Shown: positions 26,125 to 35,254 of the stretch, one piece after another
Layout: each line of letters starts with the position of its first letter
How positions within the stretch are numbered: position 1 is the stretch's first letter
Source of the DNA: Natrinema amylolyticum
GTDB taxonomy: Archaea; Halobacteriota; Halobacteria; Halobacteriales; Natrialbaceae
Length of the DNA stretch: 64,000 nucleotides
Assembly: GCF_020515625.1 (NCBI RefSeq)
Contig: NZ_JAIWPJ010000001.1
Location: 434,001 to 498,000, forward strand
Direction of reading: 5' to 3'
Position numbers and translations under genes: made by a program
The notes under the pieces: generated by a model
What the model was told of the DNA's origin: nothing
What the model saw: the letters and a program-made list of their open reading frames with translations, nothing else
Database searches by the model: none

Positions 26125-26861
26125 TCGTCCTGAAACTCGGCGGCAGCGTCATCACGGAGAAGGACCGACCGGAGACCCTCGACGGCGAGGCGCTCGAGCG
26201 GGCGGCGGACGCGATCGCGGCGGCGCGGGACGGCGGTCGCGAAGACCTCGTCGTCGTCCACGGCGGCGGGAGCTTCGGTCACCACAACGCGAGCGAACAC
26301 GGCGTCAGTACGACCGACGGAACGCGCGACGCGAGCGCGGCGCTCGCGATCCACGGCGCGATGAAGACCCTGAATCAGTTCGTCCTGAGACGGCTGCTCG
26401 AGCGCGACGTCCAAGCGGTGCCGGTACACCCCTTCTCGGCGGGCCACCGCGACGGCGAGGGGGAACTCGACCTGCCGACCGGACAGGTCGAAACGATGCT
26501 CGAGGAAGGGTTCGTCCCCGTCCTTCACGGCGACGTGATCGCCCACGCCGGCGCGGGTGCGACCGTCGTCAGCGGCGACGAACTCGTGGCGGCCCTCGCT
26601 CGGGCGCTCGAAGCGGACCGGGTCGGGCTCTGCTCGACGGTTCCCGGCGTGTTGGACGAGGCGGACGCCGTGATCGATCGAATCGACGACTTCGAGAGCG
26701 TCGCCGACGTGCTCGGGGCGAGCGAGGCGACCGACGTGACCGGCGGGATGGCCGGCAAAGTGCGGACGCTGCTCGCGCTCGAGGCCGAGGCGTCGATCTT
26801 CGGGCTCGAGTCGCTCGAGTCGTTCCTCGGCGGCGAGAATCCGGGAACGACGATCGATTGA
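26121..26861 (+). CDS. ipk: Isopentenyl phosphate kinase
   Basis: A 246-residue amino-acid-kinase-fold enzyme that phosphorylates isopentenyl phosphate to IPP, the last step of the modified archaeal mevalonate pathway. Motifs are MIVLKLGGSVITEKDRPETL, VVHGGGSFGHHNASEHGVST (with the His that distinguishes IPK), FVPVLHGDVIAHAGAGATVV and DVTGGMAGKVRTLL. It is translationally coupled to mvk and followed by an oligo-T terminator. Confidence 0.95.
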   Translation: MIVLKLGGSVITEKDRPETLDGEALERAADAIAAARDGGREDLVVVHGGGSFGHHNASEHGVSTTDGTRDASAALAIHGAMKTLNQFVLRRLLERDVQAVPVHPFSAGHRDGEGELDLPTGQVETMLEEGFVPVLHGDVIAHAGAGATVVSGDELVAALARALEADRVGLCSTVPGVLDEADAVIDRIDDFESVADVLGASEATDVTGGMAGKVRTLLALEAEASIFGLESLESFLGGENPGTTID

Positions 26862-26901
26862 ACGCGAGAGCGGAGGAGAGCGAGGGCCGAGGACGGACGG
26901 T

Positions 26902-26909
26902 CTTTTTTT
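26902..26909 (+). terminator. Oligo-T terminator of mvk-ipk
   Basis: CTTTTTTT at 26902-26909 lies 41 bases after the ipk stop. Oligo-T runs of this length act as archaeal terminators. The same bases end in the minus-strand TAA stop of trkH, so the terminator and stop codon overlap. Confidence 0.6.
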
Positions 26910-28446
26910 ATCGGGTCCAGAACCCGCCGGTGAACATGACGAGGACGGGGATGATCTCGAGGCGGCCGATCCACATGAGGAAGATCATCAGGAGTTTCGA
27001 ACTCACCGGGAAGTTCAGGTAGCTCCCGAAGGGGCCGAGAGAGCCGAAACCGGGGCCGATGTTCCCGATCGTCGCGAGGCTCGCGCTGAACGCCTCGAGC
27101 GGCGTCAGCGAGTAGCCGATACGGTTCGCGTCGAGTGCGATGAGAAATGCGGCGATACCGAAGATGAACAGGTAGAGAAAGGTGAAGCCGAGCACGCCGC
27201 GGATGGCGTCCTCGTCAACCACGTTGCCGCCGAGTCGAATCGGGCGGACGACTTCCGGATGGGAGGCCGTGAACAGCTCCCGACGCAGAACCTTGAACAC
27301 GATCAGCCACCGAACGACCTTGACGCCACCGCCGGTCGAACCGGCACAGCCGCCGATGAGCATCGCGAAGAGGAGCACGATTTTGCCCGTCGAGGACCAC
27401 TCGGCGAAGTCGCTGGTCGCGTAGCCGGTCGAATTCAACAGGGATCCGATCTGGAAGGCGCTCTGCCGCAGTGAGTTTTCGAACACGCCCTCCGTCACGC
27501 CGCCGAGACTCTGCAGTGCCGGGGCGGCGCCGGTATAGAGGACCCCTGCGAGCAAGATGGTTAGCCCGATGATCGCACCGATGTAGGTGCGAAACTCCGA
27601 GTTGCGAACGAAGCGGTGGCCCTCGCCGCTGAAGACGTGCCAGAACAGGGCGAAGTTCGTCCCGGCGATGATCATGAACGGGATGACGGTCCACTGCACG
27701 ATCGGGGAGAACGCCGCAATGCTGTCGGCCTCCGGCGAGAATCCGCCCGTCGGGAGCGTCGTGAACCCGTGGGCGATCGCGTTGTAGAGGTCCATATTGG
27801 GGGCCATCCCGGCGAGATGGAGTCCGTAGAGAATGCCGATGTAAACGACGGTGAACGCGAAGTAGACGAGCCAGAGGATGCGCGCCGTCTCGGCGATTCG
27901 CGGCGTGAGTTTCTGTAACTGCGGTCCCGGGGCTTCCGACTCGACGAGCTGTGCCCCGCTGACCGCCAATTCGGGGAGGATCGCGACCATCAACACGATG
28001 ATCCCCATCCCGCCCAGCCACTGGGTGAGCTGTCGCCACATCAGGAGGGCGTGCGAGTGGCGCTCGAACGAGATCTCACCGAGGACGGTCGCTCCGGTCG
28101 TCGTAAAGCCGGACATCGACTCGAACAGGGCGTTGACGGGATGAGCGAGCGTCGATTCGGTCCCCCAACCCGCGATCACGTACGGCACCGCGCCGATGAC
28201 CGCCACTGCCAGCCACGACATCGCCACGAAGAGCATCGCCTCGCGGATCTCCAGGTCCGGTTCGGGGCTCAGTCGCTCGAGGCCGTAGCCGACGGCGATC
28301 GTGAGCGCGATCGTCGCGACGAAGGGAAACACGGGGTCGCTGTAGATGAGCGCCACGACGATCGGGATCACTAGCGGGACGGAGAGGTACTTGAGAACGG
28401 TCCCGACGAGCGCGACGCTGGCGCGCCAGTCAGTACGGATCCGCAT
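26908..28446 (-). CDS. trkH: TrkH-family potassium uptake channel
   Basis: A 512-residue membrane channel with four TM-pore-TM repeats. The four selectivity-filter loops are visible: SGFTTTGATVLG, FTTLPTGGFSPE, GGCAGSTGGGVKVV and ATIGNIGPGFGSLG. Together with TrkA it would import K+, the major osmolyte of these salt-in cells. The start MRIRTDWRASVALVG at 28446 is preferred over an ATG four codons upstream. trkA lies upstream on the same strand, separated by a small plus-strand gene. Confidence 0.95.
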   Translation of the reverse strand: MRIRTDWRASVALVGTVLKYLSVPLVIPIVVALIYSDPVFPFVATIALTIAVGYGLERLSPEPDLEIREAMLFVAMSWLAVAVIGAVPYVIAGWGTESTLAHPVNALFESMSGFTTTGATVLGEISFERHSHALLMWRQLTQWLGGMGIIVLMVAILPELAVSGAQLVESEAPGPQLQKLTPRIAETARILWLVYFAFTVVYIGILYGLHLAGMAPNMDLYNAIAHGFTTLPTGGFSPEADSIAAFSPIVQWTVIPFMIIAGTNFALFWHVFSGEGHRFVRNSEFRTYIGAIIGLTILLAGVLYTGAAPALQSLGGVTEGVFENSLRQSAFQIGSLLNSTGYATSDFAEWSSTGKIVLLFAMLIGGCAGSTGGGVKVVRWLIVFKVLRRELFTASHPEVVRPIRLGGNVVDEDAIRGVLGFTFLYLFIFGIAAFLIALDANRIGYSLTPLEAFSASLATIGNIGPGFGSLGPFGSYLNFPVSSKLLMIFLMWIGRLEIIPVLVMFTGGFWTR

Positions 28447-28628
28447 AGAACACCCCACTCGGGCAGTGACGTCTGGACACGGTATGTAACGGCATTTTGG
28501 CTGGATCCTATTAATCCATCGTAACGTGACACTCCCTGAACGACCTCATTGTAGACCAGCAAAAACGGGCAGACCGGCGAAGAGCGGATTGGAGCAGGAG
28601 AACCCGTTCGGTCAGCTGTGCCGAGAGT

Positions 28629-28637
28629 CTATATATG
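28629..28637 (+). promoter_or_regulatory. TATA box of the small membrane protein at 28658
   Basis: CTATATATG ends about 20 bases before the ATG at 28658, with its centre near -25. This fits a leaderless haloarchaeal transcript. Confidence 0.5.
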
Positions 28638-28657
28638 AACCGTGCGTACTGTAAACT

Positions 28658-28909
28658 ATGAGCGTTCGAGTACCAAGCGTTCGCCACCCGCACTCGTTTT
28701 ACGACGTCTTCAGCGTCGTCGCTGCCGCGGTGGCGATCATGGCCCTCGTCCTCGCCGTCCGGTACGGGTCTGTCGTCCGGCTCGAGATGGCCGTCTTCAT
28801 GGCGATCGTCTTCCTGTGGGTCGGCTGGGCGATCGACGGGATCCTCGAGCGGTCCGAAGAGCGATCGGTCGGCGAACGGAGAGCGCTCCGGAACGGCAAA
28901 CGGAGATAG
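28658..28909 (+). CDS. Small two-helix membrane protein between trkH and trkA
   Basis: An 83-residue protein with two membrane helices (VFSVVAAAVAIMALVLAV and MAVFMAIVFLWVGWAIDGI) and a basic tail. I do not recognise a family. It is read against trkH and trkA from its own TATA box. Its place between two Trk genes makes a link to K+ transport possible but unproven. Confidence 0.65.
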   Translation: MSVRVPSVRHPHSFYDVFSVVAAAVAIMALVLAVRYGSVVRLEMAVFMAIVFLWVGWAIDGILERSEERSVGERRALRNGKRR

Positions 28910-29076
28910 CGCGAGTGCACTGTTCTGCGGCCACTGTTTCCGATCGCGGGCGGAGAGAGAACGAATCGCTGTCCGTTCGTTGAAGCGATCCAAGAGAGGG
29001 AAAGACCGCGAGCCGAATAGTCCGACGATCGAGGCGGCGGGTGCGAGGCCGACGACGGATATCGACCGGAGCGCCC

Positions 29077-30408
29077 TCAGAGCAGTTCGATGACCTCGTC
29101 GAGGGCGGCCGCGGCGACGAAGACGATCACGTGATCGCCGGGTTCGACGACCGTCGACCCGCGGGGCGTGATGTGCGTCCCGCTCCGGGAAATCGCTCCG
29201 ATCACGACCCCTTCGGGGAGGTCGTCCGTCGAATCGGCGATCTCTCGGCCGACGAGGACGCTGTCGGGGCCGACCTCGATCTCGATGACCTCGGCGAGGT
29301 CGTGCTCGAGCATCGCGACCTTCTCGGTGTTGTCCGCTCGGGTGAAGCGGACGATCTCTTCGGCGGTCTCCTCGCGGGGATTGATGGCGACGTCGACGCC
29401 GACGGTCTCGAAGAGGTCGGCGTACTCCGGGGTTTCGATGACGGCGACGGTGCGTTCGACGCCGAGGCGGTCGGCGAGCAGGGAGACGAGCAGGTTCTTC
29501 TCGTCGCTGTCGAGGGCGGCGATCACGACGTCGGCCTCGCCGACGTGCTCGCGGGCGAGGAACTCCTGATTGGTCGCGTCGCTCTCCATGACCATCGTGT
29601 TCGGGAGCGACTCGGCGACCTCGCGAGCGCGGTCGTGATCCTGTTCGATCAGCCGCGGACGAAAGCCGTGGTCCTCGAACTCGCGGGCCGTCTGGAACCC
29701 GATCTCGCTGGCGCCGACGATGACGACCTCTTCGGCCTCTTCGGGCGTCGTGGCCACCTCGTCGGCGAAGTCGTTGATCGAATCCGGGCTCCCGATGACG
29801 ACGATACGGTCGCCGCCCCGAATGACCGTATCACCGCGGGTGACGACCATCTCGTCGTCCCGAAAGATCGCGGCGAAGGTGAGCGAATCGTAGCAGTCGG
29901 CCTCGCTGACGGTCCGGTCCGCGATCGCGCTGTCCGCCGGAATGTCGAACTCGGCCATCCGGATGAGACCGCCGGCGAACGTATCGACGTCGTGGGCGCT
30001 CGGCAACCCGGAGATCCGGAAGATCGCCTGTGCGGTCAACAGGTCGGTACAGACCATGAAGTCGACGCCGAAGGCACCCTGGGAGCCCTGCCACGTCTCG
30101 AGCAGCGTCCGGCGTCGGACTCGTGCGATCGTGAACGCGTCCGAGGCGGCCTTTGCCGCACCGCAGACGACCGCGTTCGTCTCGTCGTTGTCCGTACAGG
30201 CGATGACCAGGCCCGCTTGCTCGAGCCCCGCCTCGCGCAGCGTCTCGAGGTCGGTGCCGTCGCCGCGGATCGTGAGCACGTCCAGCGAGTAGGTGAGTTC
30301 CTCGGCGACGTCGGCGTCGCGGTCGATCAGGGCCACGTCGTGGGTCTCTTCCAAGTTGGCGGCGATCGATCGACCCACCTCGCCGGCCCCGACGATGATC
30401 ACGTACAC
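29077..30408 (-). CDS. trkA: Trk potassium uptake regulator TrkA
   Basis: A 443-residue cytoplasmic regulator with two RCK (TrkA_N plus TrkA_C) units. The first Rossmann motif is MYVIIVGAGEVGRSIAANLE (about 1-20), the second VVIVGASEIGFQTAREFEDH (about 230-250), each followed by a C-terminal ligand domain. It is expected to gate TrkH in response to NAD(H)/ATP. The long open frame on the opposite strand is a codon-bias shadow. It is divergent from rnj. Confidence 0.94.
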   Translation of the reverse strand: MYVIIVGAGEVGRSIAANLEETHDVALIDRDADVAEELTYSLDVLTIRGDGTDLETLREAGLEQAGLVIACTDNDETNAVVCGAAKAASDAFTIARVRRRTLLETWQGSQGAFGVDFMVCTDLLTAQAIFRISGLPSAHDVDTFAGGLIRMAEFDIPADSAIADRTVSEADCYDSLTFAAIFRDDEMVVTRGDTVIRGGDRIVVIGSPDSINDFADEVATTPEEAEEVVIVGASEIGFQTAREFEDHGFRPRLIEQDHDRAREVAESLPNTMVMESDATNQEFLAREHVGEADVVIAALDSDEKNLLVSLLADRLGVERTVAVIETPEYADLFETVGVDVAINPREETAEEIVRFTRADNTEKVAMLEHDLAEVIEIEVGPDSVLVGREIADSTDDLPEGVVIGAISRSGTHITPRGSTVVEPGDHVIVFVAAAALDEVIELL

Positions 30409-30773
30409 GACGATCCCTCCGAAATCATAGTTACTGACACTCGTTTCGGAGCGACAGGCAAATGAATTGCGGTGTCAGAAGGGGTCCCCCTATCCACCGC
30501 CGAGAGATCCGAGACTACCGAGACGGCCGGTATCAGGGCTGACGATCCAACCCACTGCGTTTTTAACACCCGGGCGTGTACAGGGCACTAGCGAAACCCG
30601 CGGGCAAGTGCGTTCGGGGCTTGCGATGTCGCGAGCTATCGAAGACGGAACCGCCGTCGCACCGAGCGCATAGCGGGATGGCCGACGCGCTGCAAGACGC
30701 CGGGGCCGTACGACTAGGCGTCCGCGGACCGTTTCGATGAGAGTCCATTCAGCGGCTTTCAGTGCTACGAACC
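30409..30773 (+). promoter_or_regulatory. Divergent trkA/rnj region with a long rnj leader
   Basis: This 365-base region holds a TATA-like GTTTTTAACAC at about 30557-30567. Initiation near 30590 would give rnj an untranslated leader of about 185 bases, long for a haloarchaeon. Inside it GACGCC (30696-30701) can pair with GGCGTC (30717-30722), and a 14-codon frame (ATG 30626) is present. No RNA family is recognised. Confidence 0.35.
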
Positions 30774-32126
30774 ATGGAAATCGAAATCGCAACCATTGGC
30801 GGCTACGAAGAAGTCGGACGGCAGATGACTGCCGTTCGCGCCGGCGACGACGTCGTCATCTTCGACATGGGTCTGAACCTCTCGCAGGTCCTGATCCACG
30901 ACAACGTCGAAACCGAGCGGATGCACAGTCTCGACCTGATCGACATGGGCGCAATCCCGGACGATCGGGTCATGAGCGACCTCGAGGGCGACGTGAAGGC
31001 CATCGTGCCGACCCACGGCCACTTGGACCACATCGGTGCCATCTCGAAGTTGGCTCACCGGTACGACGCGCCGGTCGTCGCGACGCCGTTTACGATCGAA
31101 CTGGTCAAACAGCAGATCGAGGGCGAGCAGAAGTTCGGCGTCGAGAACGACCTGATCAAGATGGAGGCCGGCGAGACGATGTCGCTGGGCGACTCCGGCG
31201 AGGTCGACCTCGAGTTCGTCAACGTCACGCACTCGATCATCGACGCGATCAACCCCGTCCTCCACACGCCGGAGGGGGCGGTCGTCTACGGGCTGGACAA
31301 ACGGATGGACCACACGCCAGTCATTGGCGACCCAATCGACATGGAGCGGTTCCGTGAGATCGGCCGCGAAGGTGAGGGCGTCCTCTGTTACATCGAGGAC
31401 TGTACCAACGCGAACAAGAAGGGACGGACCCCCTCCGAGAACGTCGCCCGCGAACACCTCCGCGACGTCCTCTACAGCATGGAGGACTACGACGGCGGTA
31501 TCGTCGCCACCACGTTCTCGAGTCACATCGCCCGCGTGACGAGCCTCGTCGAGTTTGCCAAAGACATCGGCCGCCAGCCCGTGTTGCTGGGCCGCTCGAT
31601 GGAGAAGTACTCCGGGACGGCGGAACGACTCGACTTCGTCGACTTCCCCGACGATCTGGGGATGTTCGGCCACCGCAAGTCCGTCGATCGCACGTTCAAA
31701 CGGATCATGAACGAGGGCAAGGAGAACTACCTGCCGATCGTCACCGGCCACCAGGGCGAGCCCCGCGCAATGCTTACCCGAATGGCTCGCGGCGAGACTC
31801 CCTACGAGCTGGAAGACGGCGACAAGGTCGTCTTCTCCGCCCGCGTGATCCCGGAGCCGACCAACGAGGGGCAGCGCTACCAGGCGGAGAAACTGCTCGG
31901 CATGCAGGGCGCTCGAGTCTACGACGACATCCACGTCTCGGGTCACCTCAATCAGGAGGGCCACTACGAGATGCTCGATGCGCTCCAGCCCCAGAACATC
32001 ATCCCGGCTCACCAGGATATGAGCGGCTACTCGAGCTACGTCAATCTCTGTGAGAGTGAAGGGTACAAGATGGGCCGAGACCTCCACGTCACGCGCAACG
32101 GAAACCTCATCCAATTAGTCGACTGA
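30774..32126 (+). CDS. rnj: Archaeal ribonuclease J
   Basis: A 450-residue beta-CASP metallo-beta-lactamase nuclease with 5'-to-3' exonuclease activity in RNA turnover. Motifs are [20 protein letters not shown] (zinc site HxHxDH), [32 protein letters not shown], the beta-CASP core from [20 protein letters not shown], and [20 protein letters not shown] with the C-terminal [13 protein letters not shown]. The ATG at 30774 ([20 protein letters not shown]) is the family start; an upstream in-frame ATG at 30762 is less likely. Followed at one base by idsA. Confidence 0.95.
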   Translation: MEIEIATIGGYEEVGRQMTAVRAGDDVVIFDMGLNLSQVLIHDNVETERMHSLDLIDMGAIPDDRVMSDLEGDVKAIVPTHGHLDHIGAISKLAHRYDAPVVATPFTIELVKQQIEGEQKFGVENDLIKMEAGETMSLGDSGEVDLEFVNVTHSIIDAINPVLHTPEGAVVYGLDKRMDHTPVIGDPIDMERFREIGREGEGVLCYIEDCTNANKKGRTPSENVAREHLRDVLYSMEDYDGGIVATTFSSHIARVTSLVEFAKDIGRQPVLLGRSMEKYSGTAERLDFVDFPDDLGMFGHRKSVDRTFKRIMNEGKENYLPIVTGHQGEPRAMLTRMARGETPYELEDGDKVVFSARVIPEPTNEGQRYQAEKLLGMQGARVYDDIHVSGHLNQEGHYEMLDALQPQNIIPAHQDMSGYSSYVNLCESEGYKMGRDLHVTRNGNLIQLVD

Positions 32127-32127
32127 T

Positions 32128-33180
32128 ATGACGAGTCCCGAGGCACGCGAAGAGGCGGTGCTCGAGGCGGTCCGGCAGCGCCGCGAGCGGGTCAACGACG
32201 CGATCCCAGAGGAGTTGCCGATCAAACGGCCTGAACGACTCTACGAGGCCTCCCGCTACCTGCTCGACGCGGGCGGGAAGCGGCTACGGCCGGCCGTTCT
32301 GCTGACGACCGCGGAGGCATTGGCCGACGTCGAACCGCTGTCGACGGAGTACCGCTCGTTCGACGCACTCGATGGGAGCGGGCCGGTGGACGTCATGGCC
32401 GCCGCCGTCAGTGTCGAGGTCATTCAGTCGTTCACATTGATCCACGACGATATCATGGACGACGACGATCTCCGCCGGGGGGTTCCCGCCGTCCACAAGG
32501 AGTACGATCTCGAGACGGCGATCCTGGCCGGCGATACGCTCTACTCGAAGGCGTTCGAGATCATGCTCGATACGGGGGCGGAGTCGGACCGCATCGTCGA
32601 GGCGCTCGACGTCCTCGCGACGACCTGTACGAAGATCTGCGAGGGTCAATCGCTGGACGTCACCTTCGAGGAACGAGCCGACGTCTCGCCCGACGAGTAC
32701 CTGGAGATGGTCGAACAGAAGACGGCCGTACTGTACGCCGCATCGGCGTGTCTCCCCGCAATTTTGCTGGGAGCCGACGACGAGACGATCGACGCACTCT
32801 ACGGCTACGGGCTCGACGTCGGTCGCGCGTTCCAGATCCAGGACGACGTCCTCGACCTGACGGTCCCCAGCGAGCAACTCGGCAAACAACGAGGGAGCGA
32901 CCTCGTCGAGAACAAACAGACGCTGATCACCGTCCACGCCCGCAACCAGGGCGTCGACGTCGACAATCTGGTCGACACCGACGACGTCGACGCGGTCACC
33001 GAGGCGGAGATCGACGACGCGGTCGCCGAACTCGAGGCGGCGGGCTCGATCTCCTACGCCAACGAGACGGCCCGCGATCTGGTCGAGCAGGGGAAGAATC
33101 GCCTCGAGGTCGTACCGGACAACGAGGCCCGCGAGTTGCTCTGTGAACTCGCGGATTACCTGATCCAGCGCGGGTACTGA
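32128..33180 (+). CDS. idsA: Geranylgeranyl/farnesyl diphosphate synthase
   Basis: A 350-residue trans-isoprenyl diphosphate synthase making C20 (and C15) chains for archaeal ether lipids. The first aspartate-rich motif is SFTLIHDDIMDDDDLRRGVP, the GGKRLRP element is GGKRLRPAVLLTTAEAL, and the second motif is FQIQDDVLDLTVPSEQLGKQ. It starts one base after the rnj stop; the rnj-idsA pairing is conserved in archaea. Confidence 0.95.
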   Translation: MTSPEAREEAVLEAVRQRRERVNDAIPEELPIKRPERLYEASRYLLDAGGKRLRPAVLLTTAEALADVEPLSTEYRSFDALDGSGPVDVMAAAVSVEVIQSFTLIHDDIMDDDDLRRGVPAVHKEYDLETAILAGDTLYSKAFEIMLDTGAESDRIVEALDVLATTCTKICEGQSLDVTFEERADVSPDEYLEMVEQKTAVLYAASACLPAILLGADDETIDALYGYGLDVGRAFQIQDDVLDLTVPSEQLGKQRGSDLVENKQTLITVHARNQGVDVDNLVDTDDVDAVTEAEIDDAVAELEAAGSISYANETARDLVEQGKNRLEVVPDNEARELLCELADYLIQRGY

Positions 33181-33264
33181 GAGGGACCGTCCCCATCGAG
33201 TCGGTCGCGGACCTCGGACCCGCGGTTTTTGGCCGTTCGTCGCACTCGAGCGACGCGTGTCGTC

Positions 33265-33390
33265 TCACGGCGCGAAACCGAGAGCGACGATCAGACACTG
33301 AGACGCTGCGATGGTCCCTACGAGCGCTATCTGCAATGCTCGAGCGAACGGATGATCGGATAATAGAGACGGGACGAGGGCAGATCGCGA
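33265..33390 (-). other. Start-less hydrophobic peptide frame between idsA and gltX
   Basis: The minus strand encodes, up to a TGA at 33267-33265, a stretch that looks like a real small membrane peptide (LLSDHPFARALQIALVGTIA, then ASQCLIVALGFAP). No ATG or GTG precedes it in frame within a sensible distance. It may be a remnant, a gene with a non-standard start, or a frameshifted gene. The rest of 33181-33460 shows no other feature. Confidence 0.25.
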
Positions 33391-33460
33391 CGGCGAACGT
33401 GGACCCGGCCGACACCCCGAATCGCGAGGGTTTTGGGCCGGGCGCGAATACCGGTCGATA

Positions 33461-35203
33461 ATGGAAGACGAGTTACGCGAGCGCGTCGAGCGCGAGGCCG
33501 AGAAGCACGCGCTGTTGAACGCCGTCAAACACGAGAGCGACGCCGCGGTCGGTGCCGTAATGGGGCCGCTGATGGGCGACAACCCGGACTTTCGAGAGCA
33601 CTCCGACGCCGTCCCCGGCGTCGTCGGCGGCGTCGTGAGTCGCGTCAACGACCTCGCGTACGAGGAGAAACGAGCCCGTCTCGAGGAACTCGCACCCGAG
33701 GAACTCGCCGAGATCGAGGCCGAGGAGGAGGAAGACAAACACGACCTCCCGGATCTCCCCAATGCGGACGACTACGACGAGATCCGGATGCGGTGTGCGC
33801 CGAACCCGAACGGGCCCTGGCACGTCGGCCACGCCCGGATGCCCGCCGTCATCGGCACCTATCGCGAGCGCTACGACGGCTGGTTCTGCGTGCGGTTCGA
33901 CGACACTGACCCCGAGACCAAGCGACCCGACCTCGAGGCCTACGACGCGATCCTCGAGGATCTCGACTATCTCGGCTTCGAGCCCGACGCGACCTACAAG
34001 GCGAGCGACCGCCTCGAGACCTACTACGACCACGCCCGCGAACTGATCGAGATGGGCGGGGCCTACACCTGCTCGTGTTCGGGCGAGGCGTTCTCGGAGC
34101 TGAAGAACTCGGGCGAGGCCTGTCCCCACCGCGAGAAGGACCAGGAGACCGTCCTCGAGGAGTTCGAGGCCATGATCGACGGCGAGTACAGCAGCGGCGA
34201 GCTGGTCCTGCGGGTCAAGACCGACATCGAACACAAGAACCCGGCGCTGCGCGACTGGGTGGCCTTCCGGATGATCGACACGCCACACCCGCGCGAGGAG
34301 GCCAGCGAGTACCGCTGTTGGCCCATGCTCGACTTCCAGTCGGGCGTCGACGATCACCTGCTCGAGATCACCCACATCATCCGCGGGATCGACTTACAGG
34401 ACTCCGCGAAGCGCCAGCAGTTCGTCTACGACTACTTCGGGTGGGAGTATCCGGAAGTCATCCACTGGGGGCACGTCCAGCTCGACGACTACGACGTCAA
34501 GATGAGCACGTCGACGATCGCCGAGCTGATCGAGGAAGGGAAACTCGACGGTTGGGACGACCCGCGAGCGCCGACGCTCAAGAGCCTGCGCCGGCGCGGC
34601 ATCCGCGGCGAGGCCATCGTCGAGGCGATGACCGGACTCGGCACCTCGACCACCGACGTCGACCTCGCGATGAGTTCGATCTACGCGAACAACCGCGACC
34701 TGATCGACGAGGAGACCGACCGCCGCTTTTTCGTCCGCGACGGAAACCAGATCCCGCTCGCCGGCGATCCGCCCGCCGAAGCGAACCCGCCGCTTCACCC
34801 CAATCACGAGGAGCGCGGTGTTCGCGAGATCCCCGTCGGTGACTCCGTCATGCTCGAGCTCGGGGACATTCCCGACGGAGACGAGAGCGAGGAGCAGCGC
34901 ATCTGGCTGAAGGGATTCGGCTGTTTCCGGTTCGACGACGGCGTCCTCCGATACACCGGCGACGATATCGACGTCGTCCGCGAGGGCGGTGTCGACGTCA
35001 TCCACTGGGTGCCCGCCGACGGGAGAGTCCCCGTCCGCATGCGAACGATGGACGGCGACGTGACGGGGCACGCGGAACCGGGCGTCGCCGACCTCGAGCC
35101 CGACGAGATGGTGCAGTTCGAGCGGGTCGGCTTCGCACGAATCGATCGCCACGACCGCGACGAGGACGACGAGGAGACGGTCGCGTACTACGCGCATCCC
35201 TGA
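33461..35203 (+). CDS. gltX: Glutamyl-tRNA synthetase (archaeal, GlxRS type)
   Basis: A 580-residue class I synthetase of the archaeal type that charges tRNA-Glu and, in these organisms, also tRNA-Gln for later amidation. A helical archaeal N-terminal domain (1-105) precedes the catalytic core with RMRCAPNPNGPWHVGHARMP (HIGH-like HVGH) and the KMSTSTI signature (VKMSTSTIAELIEEG). The C-terminal beta-barrel domains start near GVREIPVGDSVMLELGD. Length is normal. Confidence 0.96.
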   Translation: MEDELRERVEREAEKHALLNAVKHESDAAVGAVMGPLMGDNPDFREHSDAVPGVVGGVVSRVNDLAYEEKRARLEELAPEELAEIEAEEEEDKHDLPDLPNADDYDEIRMRCAPNPNGPWHVGHARMPAVIGTYRERYDGWFCVRFDDTDPETKRPDLEAYDAILEDLDYLGFEPDATYKASDRLETYYDHARELIEMGGAYTCSCSGEAFSELKNSGEACPHREKDQETVLEEFEAMIDGEYSSGELVLRVKTDIEHKNPALRDWVAFRMIDTPHPREEASEYRCWPMLDFQSGVDDHLLEITHIIRGIDLQDSAKRQQFVYDYFGWEYPEVIHWGHVQLDDYDVKMSTSTIAELIEEGKLDGWDDPRAPTLKSLRRRGIRGEAIVEAMTGLGTSTTDVDLAMSSIYANNRDLIDEETDRRFFVRDGNQIPLAGDPPAEANPPLHPNHEERGVREIPVGDSVMLELGDIPDGDESEEQRIWLKGFGCFRFDDGVLRYTGDDIDVVREGGVDVIHWVPADGRVPVRMRTMDGDVTGHAEPGVADLEPDEMVQFERVGFARIDRHDRDEDDEETVAYYAHP

Positions 35204-35254
35204 TTCGAGCGCTCGAAGCGCTATCGACCTCGAGTCGGGAGCAGTCCGCGGGCG

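Noticed and set aside
29041-30465. 474-codon open frame on the plus strand opposite trkA
   Set aside because: It mirrors the codon bias of trkA, has no motif, and trkA itself is fully recognisable.
30765-32114. 449-codon open frame opposite rnj
   Set aside because: It is a shadow of the RNase J frame with no family features.
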